The notes beneath the pieces are model-generated. The model saw only the letters and a program-made list of their open reading frames with translations, was not told the origin of the DNA and made no database searches. 53,994 nucleotides of DNA, taken from contig CAJTPF010000020.1 of the NCBI GenBank assembly GCA_910578175.1, positions 1-53,994 of the forward strand, in the 5' to 3' direction. The position numbers and the translations under genes are program-made. The number at the start of each line of letters is the position of its first letter. Position 1 is the stretch's first letter. This document shows, piece by piece, positions 27,629 to 37,488 of the stretch. Source of the stretch: an uncultured Lachnospiraceae bacterium (GTDB lineage: Bacteria > Bacillota > Clostridia > Lachnospirales > Lachnospiraceae).

Positions 27629-27642
27629 AAGCCTATCCCCTT

Positions 27643-28200
27643 TTAAAGCTTTTCTTCGGAATCTTTATCCGGATCCTTTTCGTCCCCGTCTTCCGGTTTT
27701 TCTGTTTCAGTACCGTTGCCCGGTTTATCGGTTTCAGAACCGTCTCCCGGCTTCTCATTCAAAATATCATCCAGATATTTATCATCCAGTACGGTATCCA
27801 GATCTTCAATGGAATATAATTCTTCATTGATCGCCAGATACGCTTTTCCATCTCTCATTTCCACATACTGTACATAACCGGCAACAGTATTGGTAACTTC
27901 ACCTTTGGATAAACCAACAGAAATAATAACATTTTTACCCACAAGTCCATATGCATTCTGATTCTGCATAGAAACATTCAGATTCTGCATCTGCTCCAAA
28001 GCCGAAAATTGTGCAAGCTGTGCAATAAATTCCGTATCACTGGACGGGTTTAACGGGTCCTGATTCTGCATCTGTGTTACAAGAAGCTGTAAGAACGCAT
28101 CTTTACCCAACTCACTGCTTCCTCTTTTCGTTTCACTGGTATGGGTCGGAGTACTCTCTGATACAAGTTTCCCATCTTTAATATACGCTACTGGTAGCAT
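27643..28200 (-). CDS. flgD: Hook-capping protein FlgD
   Basis: FlgD caps the growing hook. The 185-residue protein carries the N-terminal signature KDAFLQLLVTQMQNQDPLNP then DTEFIAQLAQFSALEQMQNL (about 31-78). A short domain about GLVGKNVIISVG follows (about 90-140). The C-terminus is unusual: about 37 residues of Pro/Gly/Glu/Lys/Asp/Thr repeats (EKPGDGSETDKPGNGTETEK). The DNA is an imperfect 27-base tandem repeat near 27690-27750. No Tudor/FnIII pair as in long FlgDs is visible. Confidence 0.93.
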   Translation of the reverse strand: MLPVAYIKDGKLVSESTPTHTSETKRGSSELGKDAFLQLLVTQMQNQDPLNPSSDTEFIAQLAQFSALEQMQNLNVSMQNQNAYGLVGKNVIISVGLSKGEVTNTVAGYVQYVEMRDGKAYLAINEELYSIEDLDTVLDDKYLDDILNEKPGDGSETDKPGNGTETEKPEDGDEKDPDKDSEEKL

Positions 28201-28221
28201 ATGCCCTCCTTTCCGGAACCC

Positions 28222-29706
28222 TTAAGCCAGATAACTGACCGTAGCTCCTATCTGTTCCATAACGGTTTCTTCGTTTACCGGATCCTCAGATATTTCACCG
28301 TTTAACTCTGCAAGATCCTTAGCAGAAATCGTTTTTTTATGTTTGGATTCTTTCTGTTCTCCTGCACTGTCACCGCCTTTTTCAAGATTTTCTTCAAAAC
28401 CGTGACTGGCGATAGTGACTTCAATGGCTTCAACTTTGATGCCCTGCTGGTTCAGATTATCTTTCAAAACATTTAACTGACTCTCAATGGCTTCTTTTGC
28501 AACTTCATTTTGTGCTGCAATCTGTGCGGTAATATGACCGGCTTTGGTAACAATGGAAATAGTAACTTTGCCCAGATGTTCCGGCTCTAACTGCATTTCC
28601 AATGAAGTCATATCCGGCTTTGCATTCATACGGATATTATCAATAATCTGATTTACGATCCGGCTGGCAGAAAATTCCCTGCCTTCTTCCGGTAAAGACT
28701 CTGACACAATATTCTTAATTCCTTCCAGCATATCCGACATCATGACAACACTGTTTTTTTGTACATCGGTATTTCTGTTATTTTCAGAATTCTTTTTTTC
28801 TCCACTCATCGGACTGTCCGGATTCTGCTCTGCAATTTCCTGTATTCCGGATAATTTCCGGTTATCCTCTGCGGAAACTTCAGCATCCGGTTTAACACTT
28901 ACCGGTTCCTCCTGCTTTACATCCAATGCTTTCGAAACCTCCTGGGAAATCGCAGGTTCCTGTTTCTCTTCCGGTTCTTTCACATCTGGTACAATATTCC
29001 CTTCCGCCGGCTGTAATGCTTCCGGTTTTGGAAGTTCCTGTGTATGCAGTGCATCTTCCAAATGAGACTGAACCGTTTCCGGACTCATATTAAAATTGTC
29101 CGTAAACTGACTCTTTAAATCATTGACTTCAGTTACAAGATTTCTGATCATGGAAGACATATCCGTATCCGTCAGCAATTCCATAACATTTTCTTTCCCC
29201 ATTAATCCTGCTACCAGGTCATTTAAGTTATCACTGCTGAGCAGATCTCCACTCTCCAGTCCCAGATCCTGCATCATATTGACGATTTCATCCGGGGATT
29301 TTCCAGTATGTTCCGCAATCACCTGAAGAATATCCACAAATAAAACATTCATTGCCTGCATGATCTCTTCCGGAATTTCCGGCTCTTCTTCAGTCGGAGC
29401 AACCGGTTCCGTTATTTCCGTTGTGCCGGAAATTCCGCCAGTTTCCGAACCTTCGGTCAGATCACTTTCCTCTGGCGATTCCACAGTATCATATTCCTTT
29501 GAGATACCGTCTTCTTTTACGGAGCCGGAAGTTTCCTTATTACCATTATCGGAAGACTGCTGTGTCCGGACATCCGAATGTTCCAGCGATTCGGTCTTTA
29601 AAAACGAATCAAAATCCTGTCCGGTTGAGGATTTGCTTTTCGAAGAAATCTTTGTATCAAATCCTGCCGTCAACGCATTAGCAGAGGCAACGCCTGAACT
29701 TACCAT
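28222..29706 (-). CDS. fliK: Flagellar hook-length control protein FliK
   Basis: FliK measures the hook and triggers the FlhB switch. The 494-residue protein has a long low-complexity N-terminal half rich in Ser, Glu and Pro. The compact C-terminal domain (about 365-445) holds the family core MTSLEMQLEPEHLGKVTISI and EAIESQLNVLKDNLNQQGIK. The N-terminal part is poorly conserved, as usual. It lies between the MotE-like gene and flgD. Confidence 0.9.
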   Translation of the reverse strand: MVSSGVASANALTAGFDTKISSKSKSSTGQDFDSFLKTESLEHSDVRTQQSSDNGNKETSGSVKEDGISKEYDTVESPEESDLTEGSETGGISGTTEITEPVAPTEEEPEIPEEIMQAMNVLFVDILQVIAEHTGKSPDEIVNMMQDLGLESGDLLSSDNLNDLVAGLMGKENVMELLTDTDMSSMIRNLVTEVNDLKSQFTDNFNMSPETVQSHLEDALHTQELPKPEALQPAEGNIVPDVKEPEEKQEPAISQEVSKALDVKQEEPVSVKPDAEVSAEDNRKLSGIQEIAEQNPDSPMSGEKKNSENNRNTDVQKNSVVMMSDMLEGIKNIVSESLPEEGREFSASRIVNQIIDNIRMNAKPDMTSLEMQLEPEHLGKVTISIVTKAGHITAQIAAQNEVAKEAIESQLNVLKDNLNQQGIKVEAIEVTIASHGFEENLEKGGDSAGEQKESKHKKTISAKDLAELNGEISEDPVNEETVMEQIGATVSYLA

Positions 29707-29777
29707 ATCCTTTTTTCCTCCTTTCCTTTTTTATTCTATATCATCATAAGATGACGCCGTTTTAACGGCTAATGCCC

Positions 29778-30551
29778 TTACGGCATTAATAGCTTGGTAA
29801 TCTTTGCGGCCAGAACGGAATCCAGATCACCGATTGCCGAAACGATCGCTCCGCTCTTTTCCGCCGGCATTGAATTTAACAATGCCACAACAATATCCAG
29901 GTCACCGGTCATTTCAACAAAAATCTGTGCTGCTTTTGCCGGTTTCATTGAGCTATACTTTTTTGCTCTCTCTTCTACTTCCTGACTGTATGCATACTTC
30001 TCAATCGCACGCAGATATAACTGGTCTGCATTCTCTTTGTCAATACTCTTATAATACTCTATGTAATTTTCCACATCGATCGCTTTTTCTCCAAACACAA
30101 CTTCCTCATAGAACTTTGCCCTCTGCTCTTCAAAAGCTTTCTGCTGTTCCTCAAACTGCTTCAGCCGGTTTACTTCTGCCTGAAGATCGCTGATCTGCGT
30201 GTCTTTGTTATTTTCCACTTCCTGATATCCTGCAAGCTCCTGCTCCAGTTCTTTGATATAAGATGCCGCTTCCGCAAGACTTTTGTACGGAATTTCCTCA
30301 CTGATGTCTTCATCTGATGTCTCCGGCAAAATTTTATTTATCACCGGTACATCCTTTAATACCGGCGAAAGCACCTTACTGCCAAAACCACCCACATCCA
30401 GCTTGATCAGTACAATAAAAATACCAAGCCAGATCAGTATGATCAAAGCTACGATAATAGCTGATAAAGCCTTATTCTCTTTTCTGGGTTCCATATCCAG
30501 TTCTTCGTTTAATATGTCCAGATTATCCTCTGTTTTTTTATTTTTTCCTGC
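29778..30551 (-). CDS. MotE/YlxF-like membrane-anchored coiled-coil protein
   Basis: The protein is about 257 residues if started at ATG 30551 (MAGKNKK), though the ribosome-binding site there is weak and the frame is open to 30629. It has a transmembrane helix (about 33-54) and a long coiled coil (about 90-160). The C-terminal MgtE_N-like domain contains YSSMKPAKAAQIFVEM and LLNSMPAEKSGAIVSAIG. This is the pattern of the MotE chaperone and of B. subtilis YlxF, which lies between fliJ and fliK as here. A role in stator or motor assembly is inferred. Confidence 0.8.
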   Translation of the reverse strand, partial: AGKNKKTEDNLDILNEELDMEPRKENKALSAIIVALIILIWLGIFIVLIKLDVGGFGSKVLSPVLKDVPVINKILPETSDEDISEEIPYKSLAEAASYIKELEQELAGYQEVENNKDTQISDLQAEVNRLKQFEEQQKAFEEQRAKFYEEVVFGEKAIDVENYIEYYKSIDKENADQLYLRAIEKYAYSQEVEERAKKYSSMKPAKAAQIFVEMTGDLDIVVALLNSMPAEKSGAIVSAIGDLDSVLAAKITKLLMP

Positions 30552-30703
30552 CATCCTGATACCCATGCTTATTACAGGTCTGTCTGCAATACTGCCCAAA
30601 ATAGTTGAAAGAATGAGCAGTATGCACAATCCTTTCTAACATTAATTTCTTCCAACCATTTTAACTGCCGCCTCACGCAGCAGACAATTAACAAAAAATA
30701 CAA

Positions 30704-31147
30704 TTAATCTGATTTATTGAATTTAAAGCTGACCAGTTCATCCACTTCTTTCTTTTCCGTGTCTTCCAGTTCTTTTTTAAATTCTTCAAACGCTTTTTCC
30801 TTTAATTTCTCATGCGTTTTTCTGTCAACCATGACTTCATTCAACTTAATCCTTGCCAGTTCCAGATTTCTCTGCGCCTTTTTTACCTCGTTTTTCTGCT
30901 TTTCAATCTGCAGCTTTTTTATTTCAATCGCTTCATTACACCATTTCAATTCCTGAACATCCAGTACACTGCTGCTCAATTCACGAATTCTATCCTCATA
31001 TGTATTAATATCGTCAAACAGCAGTTTCAACTTAAGTTCTTCCCGTCGCAGCTCTTCGCTTGCAGCTGCATATACGGTTTTCGCCTGTGTTTCTAATTTA
31101 TACTTGATATCAAGAATATTCTGCATTCTATATACAAATTTAGCCAC
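30704..31147 (-). CDS. fliJ: Flagellar export chaperone-like protein FliJ
   Basis: FliJ is the coiled-coil stalk that links the FliI ATPase to FlhA. The 147-residue protein is almost entirely two long helices, with KFVYRMQNILDIKYKLETQA at the start and KKAQRNLELARIKLNEVMVD near the middle. I use the GTG at 31147 with GGCGGTG upstream; a GTG three codons earlier is less well placed. It follows fliI by 19 bases. Confidence 0.92.
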   Translation of the reverse strand: MAKFVYRMQNILDIKYKLETQAKTVYAAASEELRREELKLKLLFDDINTYEDRIRELSSSVLDVQELKWCNEAIEIKKLQIEKQKNEVKKAQRNLELARIKLNEVMVDRKTHEKLKEKAFEEFKKELEDTEKKEVDELVSFKFNKSD

Positions 31148-31166
31148 AAAAATCACCGCCGATCAA

Positions 31167-32489
31167 TCATTCCCGGGAATCCTGAAATATGTGTTCAAGC
31201 ATGTTAACAATTTCATCAAATTCAAACTTCTCATCCGTTCCCTGACACAGGAATTCGTTTACCTCATCTATTTTTGATATGGCATAATCAATATTCTTAT
31301 TGGAACCATTCTTATAGGCGCCTATATTGATCAAATCTTCCGCTTCATTATAAGTTGCCAGTACGTTTTTCAATTTACCGGCTGCCCGTTTATGTTCCCT
31401 GGACGCTATGGAACTCATTACACGGGAGATACTCTGTAAGATATCGATTGCCGGATAATGGTTTTTATGTCCCAGTTTTCTGGATAAAATGATATGTCCA
31501 TCCAGAATTCCCCTGGCCGTATCGGTAATAGGCTCGTTAAAGTCATCGCCATCTACAAGGACGGTATACAGTCCCGTGATAGAACCATTTCCCGAATTTC
31601 CGGCCCGTTCCAAAAGCTTTGGCATCTCACTGTACACACTCGGCGGATATCCCCTTGTTACCGGAGGCTCTCCGGAAGCAAGACCGATCTCCCGCTGGGC
31701 CATGGAAAATCTTGTCAGCGAATCCATCATAAGCAGTACATCTTTTCCTTTATCCCTGTAATATTCTGCAATGGCGGTTGCTGTTTTAGCCGCCTTATTT
31801 CGTATCAGGGCAGGTTTATCCGACGTTGCCACAACAACAATGCTTCGCTTCATACCCTCTTCCCCAAGGTCCCGTTCAATAAATTCCCGGACTTCTCTGC
31901 CCCGTTCGCCAATCAGTGCGATTACATTGATATCCGCCCTGGTATTTCTGGCAAACATACCAAGCAGAGTACTCTTTCCAACACCGCTTCCTGCAAAGAT
32001 TCCGATTCTCTGGCCTTTACCCACCGTAATCAGTCCGTCTACAGCCTTCACTCCAAGCGGAAGGACCTCACTGATGATATTTCTTGACATGGGATCTGGC
32101 GGTTTTGCCTCAACGGAATACTGGTTATTGGATATAAGTTCTTCACTGTCAACCGGATTTCCCAGACCGTCCAGCGTCTTTCCCAGCAGTTCGTCTCCTA
32201 CCCGGACTTTTAACGGTTTCCCTGTATTTTCAACAATACTTCCCGGACCTATGCCGTCAATACTGTCAAAGGGCATAAGAAGTACCCTTTTATCTTTAAA
32301 CCCGACAACCTCCGACTGAACATAAAATTCAGGATTATCTCTGGAAATGATATTACAAACATCACCCAGATTTGCATCCGGTCCCACGGATTCAATGGTA
32401 AGACCTACTATTTTCACTACCTTGCCAAGCTTTTTTACATATGTTTTTTCAACTAATTTCAAATACTTTTTTACATCTATATCCTGCAT
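31167..32489 (-). CDS. fliI: Flagellar export ATPase FliI
   Basis: FliI hydrolyses ATP to energise entry of substrates to the export gate. The 440-residue protein is like the F1 beta subunit. It has Walker A GIFAGSGVGKSTLLGM, VIALIGERGREVREF, Walker B with DVLLMMDSLTRFSMAQREIG, and PPVTRGYPPSVYSEMPKLLE. The C-terminal helical domain is present. Length is normal. Confidence 0.97.
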   Translation of the reverse strand: MQDIDVKKYLKLVEKTYVKKLGKVVKIVGLTIESVGPDANLGDVCNIISRDNPEFYVQSEVVGFKDKRVLLMPFDSIDGIGPGSIVENTGKPLKVRVGDELLGKTLDGLGNPVDSEELISNNQYSVEAKPPDPMSRNIISEVLPLGVKAVDGLITVGKGQRIGIFAGSGVGKSTLLGMFARNTRADINVIALIGERGREVREFIERDLGEEGMKRSIVVVATSDKPALIRNKAAKTATAIAEYYRDKGKDVLLMMDSLTRFSMAQREIGLASGEPPVTRGYPPSVYSEMPKLLERAGNSGNGSITGLYTVLVDGDDFNEPITDTARGILDGHIILSRKLGHKNHYPAIDILQSISRVMSSIASREHKRAAGKLKNVLATYNEAEDLINIGAYKNGSNKNIDYAISKIDEVNEFLCQGTDEKFEFDEIVNMLEHIFQDSRE

Positions 32490-32503
32490 ACATACTCCTA
32501 AGC

Positions 32504-33316
32504 CTAATCATTCACAAGGCATGACATTACTTTTATTGCACCGATGAGATTATCCAGCTGTATATCCAGGCTGCAGTCATAAATTCCGCTGTCGCTCTCG
32601 ATCATGCACTGGCCTTTTCGAAATGTGGGGTCTTCCACAATTTCAATCTGTACCTGTTTGGATACTACACCTGTAATTCTTTCCCGGTTATCCAACATAA
32701 ATTTATAATCGGCATTTGAAACCCGGATAAGAAATTCTTTGCTTATTTCGGTTTTGCTTAGCACATCATTTACCAGCTGCAATACCAGATCTTTTTTATC
32801 TTCCGTCAGTACATGGGTAACCCGTTCAAATACTGTCAGTATGGTGTCCACCAGCATCGGTTCGATCTGCTGGACACGGTCATTATATTCAATCTCCATC
32901 TGGATCCGCTCGTCTTCAATTTCTTTTTTTAAACTCAGCAGTTCCGTTTCCGCCTGCTTCTTTCCCTCAATATATCCTTCCTGTTTACCGATTGCCGCAC
33001 TGTCAGACCGTATCAGATCTGCTTCCTGTTTTGCTCTTTCAACAATGGCTTTTGCATCTTCATTCGCCATGGCAAGAATATCATCTGCCTGCTTCTGCAG
33101 TTCCTGCCGGGAAATTTCTTCTTCCTCTGACAACAGATTTTCTACAGACTCGGCATTAATACCTTCTACAAATTCGCATTCCGTCGTATTCTGGTGTTCT
33201 TTTGCTATCGCTTCCTGAATTTTAAGTATTTTTTCAGAAATTATTTCATTATAATCGATTACTTTTTTTTCATTATTGTCACAGATTATATTTCTGGATT
33301 TTAGTAAATTAGACAA
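32504..33316 (-). CDS. fliH: Flagellar assembly protein FliH
   Basis: FliH binds FliI and tethers it to the C-ring. The 270-residue protein has a long charged coiled coil (about 60-150). The C-terminal V-ATPase E-subunit-like domain (about 150-270) contains VLTEDKKDLVLQLVNDVLSK and IVEDPTFRKGQCMIESDSG. TTG start overlapping the fliG stop, with GGAGGTG inside the end of fliG. Confidence 0.92.
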   Translation of the reverse strand: MSNLLKSRNIICDNNEKKVIDYNEIISEKILKIQEAIAKEHQNTTECEFVEGINAESVENLLSEEEEISRQELQKQADDILAMANEDAKAIVERAKQEADLIRSDSAAIGKQEGYIEGKKQAETELLSLKKEIEDERIQMEIEYNDRVQQIEPMLVDTILTVFERVTHVLTEDKKDLVLQLVNDVLSKTEISKEFLIRVSNADYKFMLDNRERITGVVSKQVQIEIVEDPTFRKGQCMIESDSGIYDCSLDIQLDNLIGAIKVMSCLVND

Positions 33317-34322
33317 CTATCTCGTCACCTCCACCACGTGAAATAATGATTTCTCCTGAGTCTTCTAACTTACGAATTACATTAACAATCTTCTGCTGTG
33401 CTTCTTCCACATCTTTCATACGTACTGGTCCCATGTATTCCATATCTTCTCTTATCATGGCTACCAGACGTTTCGAGAGATTATTAAATATAACATTCTG
33501 TACTTCTTCGGCTGCACCTTTAAGTGCAATTCCAAGATCATTGTTATCAACATCACGAAGCACTCTCTGAATCGTCTTATCATCCAGGGCAAGAATATCT
33601 TCAAATACAAACATTTTACGTTTGATTTCATCTGCAAGTTCTGGCTCTTCGATTTCCAGATTTTCCATAATATGTTTTTCAGTTCCTCTGTCAACGGAAT
33701 TAAGAATTTCAACAATGGCATCCACACCGCCGACAATAGTGTAATCCTGATTAACAAGAGATGCAAGTTTTCTTTCCAACACTCTCTCTACTTCCTTGAT
33801 CACATCCGGAGACGTACGATCCATCTGTGCAATACGTTTTGCAACATCTGCCTGTTTATCCAGCGGAAGTGCAGAAACCACTGCGGATGCCTGTGCAGGC
33901 GGAAGATACGCCAGTATCAGCGCGATCGTCTGCGGATGTTCATCCTGTATGAAATTCAGCAACTGAGAAGCATCCGTTTTTCTGACAAACTCAAACGGCC
34001 GTACCTGAAGAGATGCCGTCAGCTTATTGATCACATCCTGGGCTTTATCCGTACCAAGCGCTTTTTCCAGCAGTTCTTTCGCATAACCGATACCGCCTTC
34101 TGCAATATACTGCTGTGCCAGACAAACCTGATAAAATTCTTCCAGGATTTCTTCTTTTGTCTGGGATGAAACACTACGGGTATTTGCGATTTCAAGTGTC
34201 AGGGTTTCTATTTCATCTTCTTTTAAATGTTTAAATATACTTGCTGATTTTTCAGGTCCCAAAGCAATCAGTAATACCGCCGCTTTCTGAACACCTATCA
34301 TCTCATTACTATTCTTTGACAT
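33309..34322 (-). CDS. fliG: Flagellar motor switch protein FliG
   Basis: FliG is the torque-generating rotor ring. The 337-residue protein shows the N-terminal FliF-binding part (QKAAVLLIALGPEKSASIFK) and the middle ARM domain with the EHPQTIALILAYL motif. The C-terminal torque helix contains MFVFEDILALDDKTIQRVLR, with charged residues that meet MotA. Length and spacing are normal. Confidence 0.97.
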   Translation of the reverse strand: MSKNSNEMIGVQKAAVLLIALGPEKSASIFKHLKEDEIETLTLEIANTRSVSSQTKEEILEEFYQVCLAQQYIAEGGIGYAKELLEKALGTDKAQDVINKLTASLQVRPFEFVRKTDASQLLNFIQDEHPQTIALILAYLPPAQASAVVSALPLDKQADVAKRIAQMDRTSPDVIKEVERVLERKLASLVNQDYTIVGGVDAIVEILNSVDRGTEKHIMENLEIEEPELADEIKRKMFVFEDILALDDKTIQRVLRDVDNNDLGIALKGAAEEVQNVIFNNLSKRLVAMIREDMEYMGPVRMKDVEEAQQKIVNVIRKLEDSGEIIISRGGGDEIVV

Positions 34323-34379
34323 ACAACAATCCTCCTGTAAGGTCTATCAAATCACTAACATTCTTCCTCAGCAGCGATA

Positions 34380-35981
34380 TCATTCCCATTCTTCATCCAG
34401 CCAGTTGCGCAACAATAGTGCAACTGCTTCCGGATTTTCATCCACAAACTTATCAATGGCTTTTCTGGTTTCTGATTTCTCATTCAAATCAATATCTTCT
34501 ACAGGCTGATTCTCTTTTGTAGAGGCAAGCAACGCCTCTACGGATAACTCCGGTTCCGTTTCAAGAACCTGTACCGGCCTGGTACTCTTAAATACAACAA
34601 AGGCCAGTAATCCAAAGATCACAACCGCCAGAATGATCGGAATATAGTCGGTAAAGCCTTTTCCGCCCTCATCCACGGAATCTATAAACTGAGGTACCCT
34701 GTATGCAAGAATGGTTATATTCTCCTGGGAAAATCCTGTGGCATTTGACACCAGGTTATACAGATCCTGCGGAACCTCTAACTGAACATTTTCGGCATTG
34801 GCTTCCTTAAATGCCTCCCAGGTTGTATCCGCCAGCAAACCTGCCTCTTCAACTTTATCTTCTTCAAAAACGTTGTAAGTCCGTGCCACAATGCTCAATC
34901 TGGAAGATGTGTAATCAATGGTTCCTTTTGCAAGACTGGTTTTCTCTATGATTTCATTTACCGCATATTCATATTTCCGAAGAGCATAAGTACTGGTGGA
35001 ATTTTCATCCGTCTGAATCTCATATGTAATGTCTTCATCATTGGAATCCGTACCAGGAATTCCGCCTACTCCTGCGTTATTTTCCTGTTCCACCTCATAA
35101 GAAGTTTTATATGGACCCTGCTCCCGGTCACCGGTATTATATGTGATTTCCGTCCGTTCTGCCGTATCAAAACTCATATCCAGAAATGGCGAGACCTCTA
35201 CGGACTGATATAACTCTGCGTTATTAAACAGCTTCTTAACATTGGAAATAACGATATCCATGGCCGCCTGTCTCATTTCTGCCTGAGAACCGCCAATATA
35301 ACTGGAACCGTCTGCATAATCCGTTCCCCGGAACAGCATATTGCCTGCCGAATCAATGATCGTAACCGATGCAGTTGTTTTATTATCCAGAGAGGTTGCG
35401 ATCCATTGTGCAAGATTTGCCGAAGTCGTACTGTCGATCTCCTTTTTCAGATTCAGCATTACGGCTGCGGATGCTTCTTTTTCCTTATCCAGCACACTCC
35501 AGTTATTTTCCGGTATATTAATCGTTACTTTTGCTGCTTTGACATAATCAAGGCTTTCCAGCGCCAGTCTCAGACGATCCTCTTTGTATGCTTTATATCT
35601 TTTCAGCTTATCTGCCTCTGTCGTGGATAAGCTTCCGTCTAAAGCTTCTTCCAGTGTAAATTCCTTTGAGATCACTCCTGAAGTTGCTATGGCGATCTGA
35701 GCGTTTACTTTATCCTCTTTTGCCACCTTTACAACCCAATTATCACTGATCGTATAGGAAATACCTGCATTATTCAATTCACTTCTGACATCTGAAGCCT
35801 GGGTTGCAGACTCACATTCCACTAATATTACATAATCCGTCTTATTTAAAACAATGGCCAATACCACAACAAAAACCACTAATGCAAGTGCAATACTTAC
35901 CATCATGGTCTTTTGTTTCCGGTTATATTTGTTCCAGAAGTCTATTAGTTTCTTCTGGGCGTCTTTTAGTTTCTCGTTCAT
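34380..35981 (-). CDS. fliF: Flagellar MS-ring protein FliF
   Basis: FliF builds the MS ring, the foundation of the basal body. The 533-residue protein has a first transmembrane helix (about 26-46), ring-building motifs with ALDGSLSTTEADKLKRYKAY and LESLDYVKAAKVTINIPEN, and a second transmembrane helix (about 450-470). The C-terminal FliG-binding helix has AVALLLRNWLDEEW. It follows fliE by 30 bases. Confidence 0.96.
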   Translation of the reverse strand: MNEKLKDAQKKLIDFWNKYNRKQKTMMVSIALALVVFVVVLAIVLNKTDYVILVECESATQASDVRSELNNAGISYTISDNWVVKVAKEDKVNAQIAIATSGVISKEFTLEEALDGSLSTTEADKLKRYKAYKEDRLRLALESLDYVKAAKVTINIPENNWSVLDKEKEASAAVMLNLKKEIDSTTSANLAQWIATSLDNKTTASVTIIDSAGNMLFRGTDYADGSSYIGGSQAEMRQAAMDIVISNVKKLFNNAELYQSVEVSPFLDMSFDTAERTEITYNTGDREQGPYKTSYEVEQENNAGVGGIPGTDSNDEDITYEIQTDENSTSTYALRKYEYAVNEIIEKTSLAKGTIDYTSSRLSIVARTYNVFEEDKVEEAGLLADTTWEAFKEANAENVQLEVPQDLYNLVSNATGFSQENITILAYRVPQFIDSVDEGGKGFTDYIPIILAVVIFGLLAFVVFKSTRPVQVLETEPELSVEALLASTKENQPVEDIDLNEKSETRKAIDKFVDENPEAVALLLRNWLDEEWE

Positions 35982-36011
35982 GAAATTTCTCCCTGCTAGC
36001 TGTATACATTA

Positions 36012-36335
36012 TTATATCTGAATATTCATTATTTCTTTATAAGCTTCCAACACTTTGTTCTTCACAGCTACCGTATACTGGATCGCCTGAAGCGCTTTTT
36101 GCTGTGCAATCGCCAGATCATGTGTATTGTCAGCATAGCCAAGTGCAAAATTCATTTTTTCTGCATTCGCTGCATTGGACAAATTCTGTGTATCATTTAT
36201 CATCTGCATTGCGGAAGAAAGCAAGGATGAAAATGCGTCTTCTGATTCTGTCTTTATGTTTTTTGAACTGCTAAGTGCTTCATTTATGTATTGGGCTGTC
36301 AGTTCATCGGCATTGATCGCTGATACTTCTGCCAT
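36012..36335 (-). CDS. fliE: Flagellar hook-basal body protein FliE
   Basis: FliE joins the MS ring to the rod. The 107-residue protein ends with the canonical AIAQQKALQAIQYTVAVKNK and VLEAYKEIMNIQI. I use the ATG at 36335, with GGAGG five bases upstream, rather than the longer frame. Order flgB-flgC-fliE is standard. Confidence 0.95.
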   Translation of the reverse strand: MAEVSAINADELTAQYINEALSSSKNIKTESEDAFSSLLSSAMQMINDTQNLSNAANAEKMNFALGYADNTHDLAIAQQKALQAIQYTVAVKNKVLEAYKEIMNIQI

Positions 36336-36401
36336 AAAATCCTCCGTTCCGTTATGTACCGGCCAGGCCATAACTATATGTTTTATTTAATTTTATATCT
36401 A

Positions 36402-36842
36402 TCAAACGTTATTTATATCTAACCCTTTCATTGCCATCTGCTTGCTTCCCGTAAATGCGGTTATATTCGCTTCATATGCCCTGGAAGCATCGATCAGGTT
36501 TGTCATTTCCGTGACGGTGTTCACATTCGGATATGTCACATATCCGTTTTCGTCTGCATCCGGATGGGCCGGTTCATAAACCATCCGCATCGCCGTGGAT
36601 CTATCCTCTACAATCTTTGTTACTTTCACACCATTACCCACCGCTCCCTGGGTCGTCATCAGCACCTGATCAAAGGATGTACTGGGTTTTTCGGTAAATA
36701 CCACTGTTTTCCTGACATAAGGATTTCCATTAGACGTACTTGTCGTACTTACATTTGCAAGATTCTGCATGATCACATCTGATCTTAAACGTTGTGCCGT
36801 CAATCCTGACGCACATATATTAAACGAACTGAATAAAGCCAT
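36402..36842 (-). CDS. flgC: Flagellar proximal rod protein FlgC
   Basis: FlgC is a rod subunit exported by the type III system. The 146-residue protein has the N-terminal helix FSSFNICASGLTAQRLRSDV with MQNLANVSTT. The C-terminal helix includes MTNLIDASRAYEANITAFTG. GGAGG lies 10 bases upstream of the ATG at 36842. Confidence 0.96.
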   Translation of the reverse strand: MALFSSFNICASGLTAQRLRSDVIMQNLANVSTTSTSNGNPYVRKTVVFTEKPSTSFDQVLMTTQGAVGNGVKVTKIVEDRSTAMRMVYEPAHPDADENGYVTYPNVNTVTEMTNLIDASRAYEANITAFTGSKQMAMKGLDINNV

Positions 36843-36891
36843 ATGTAACAAACCTCCATCAAAATATGTTTTGTTTTATATATTCTAAAAT

Positions 36892-37281
36892 TTAATTCAA
36901 AGCTGCTTTGATCATTGAAAATTCATTTGTGATACTTCCAAGCAAAGCCTGATATTTAATCTGATTGGATGCAAACTCTACATTCTCCGTATCTACATCA
37001 ACGTTATTACCGTCCAGACGATAAGATAAATTAGAATAATCCGTATAGGATGTAGCATTCAGGCCATCCAGATCAATACCTGCAACCACTTTGCTCAAAT
37101 TACCGGAATCCGCACCTTCCAGTTCGGCCAAAAGATATGTTTCAAACTGAACATCCTTCCGCTTGAAGTTAGGTGTGTCAACATTTGCAAGATTGTTGTT
37201 AATCACTTCATTTCTTGTCCACGCAGCATCTGCCGCCTTATCAAGAACATTAACAAAATTATAGATTTGCGAATTTATCAT
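36892..37281 (-). CDS. flgB: Flagellar proximal rod protein FlgB
   Basis: FlgB is the first gene of the superoperon and a rod subunit. The 129-residue protein contains RNEVINNNLANVDTPNFKRK (about 26-45), the FlgB signature, and ends with IKYQALLGSITNEFSMIKAA. AGGAGG precedes the ATG at 37281. The promoter lies only about 28 bases upstream, so the 5' leader is very short. Confidence 0.96.
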   Translation of the reverse strand: MINSQIYNFVNVLDKAADAAWTRNEVINNNLANVDTPNFKRKDVQFETYLLAELEGADSGNLSKVVAGIDLDGLNATSYTDYSNLSYRLDGNNVDVDTENVEFASNQIKYQALLGSITNEFSMIKAALN

Positions 37282-37308
37282 TCTAATTCCTCCTTCTGAT
37301 ACCATCTA

Positions 37309-37337
37309 ATTATAAAATTATTTATGTAAAATAGCAA
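37309..37337 (-). promoter_or_regulatory. Promoter of the fla/che superoperon
   Basis: On the minus strand TTGCTA (37332-37337) and a consensus TATAAT (37309-37314) are separated by 17 bases. They lie directly before the flgB ribosome-binding site. This matches a sigma-A promoter, as expected for the early class of flagellar genes. I looked for a CodY box (AATTTTCWGAAAATT-like) overlapping it and did not see a convincing one. Confidence 0.75.
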
Positions 37338-37488
37338 GCAAATTTTAGTAAACAATAAAAAACAAAAACTACCCAATTTACCAGAATTATCCATGATCGA
37401 TCCAAACAGACAATTCTTTGGTGACATCCGTTTCACCATGAGTAGTTCATAAATCCATTTATGATTCCGTTCTTTCAATATTATTCCG

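Noticed and set aside
29750..29785. Short inverted repeats between the MotE-like gene and fliK
   Set aside because: Two 6-base stems with no T run, too weak to call a terminator.
37300..37345. CodY-binding box over the flgB promoter
   Set aside because: The stretch is AT-rich but does not match AATTTTCWGAAAATT well enough.
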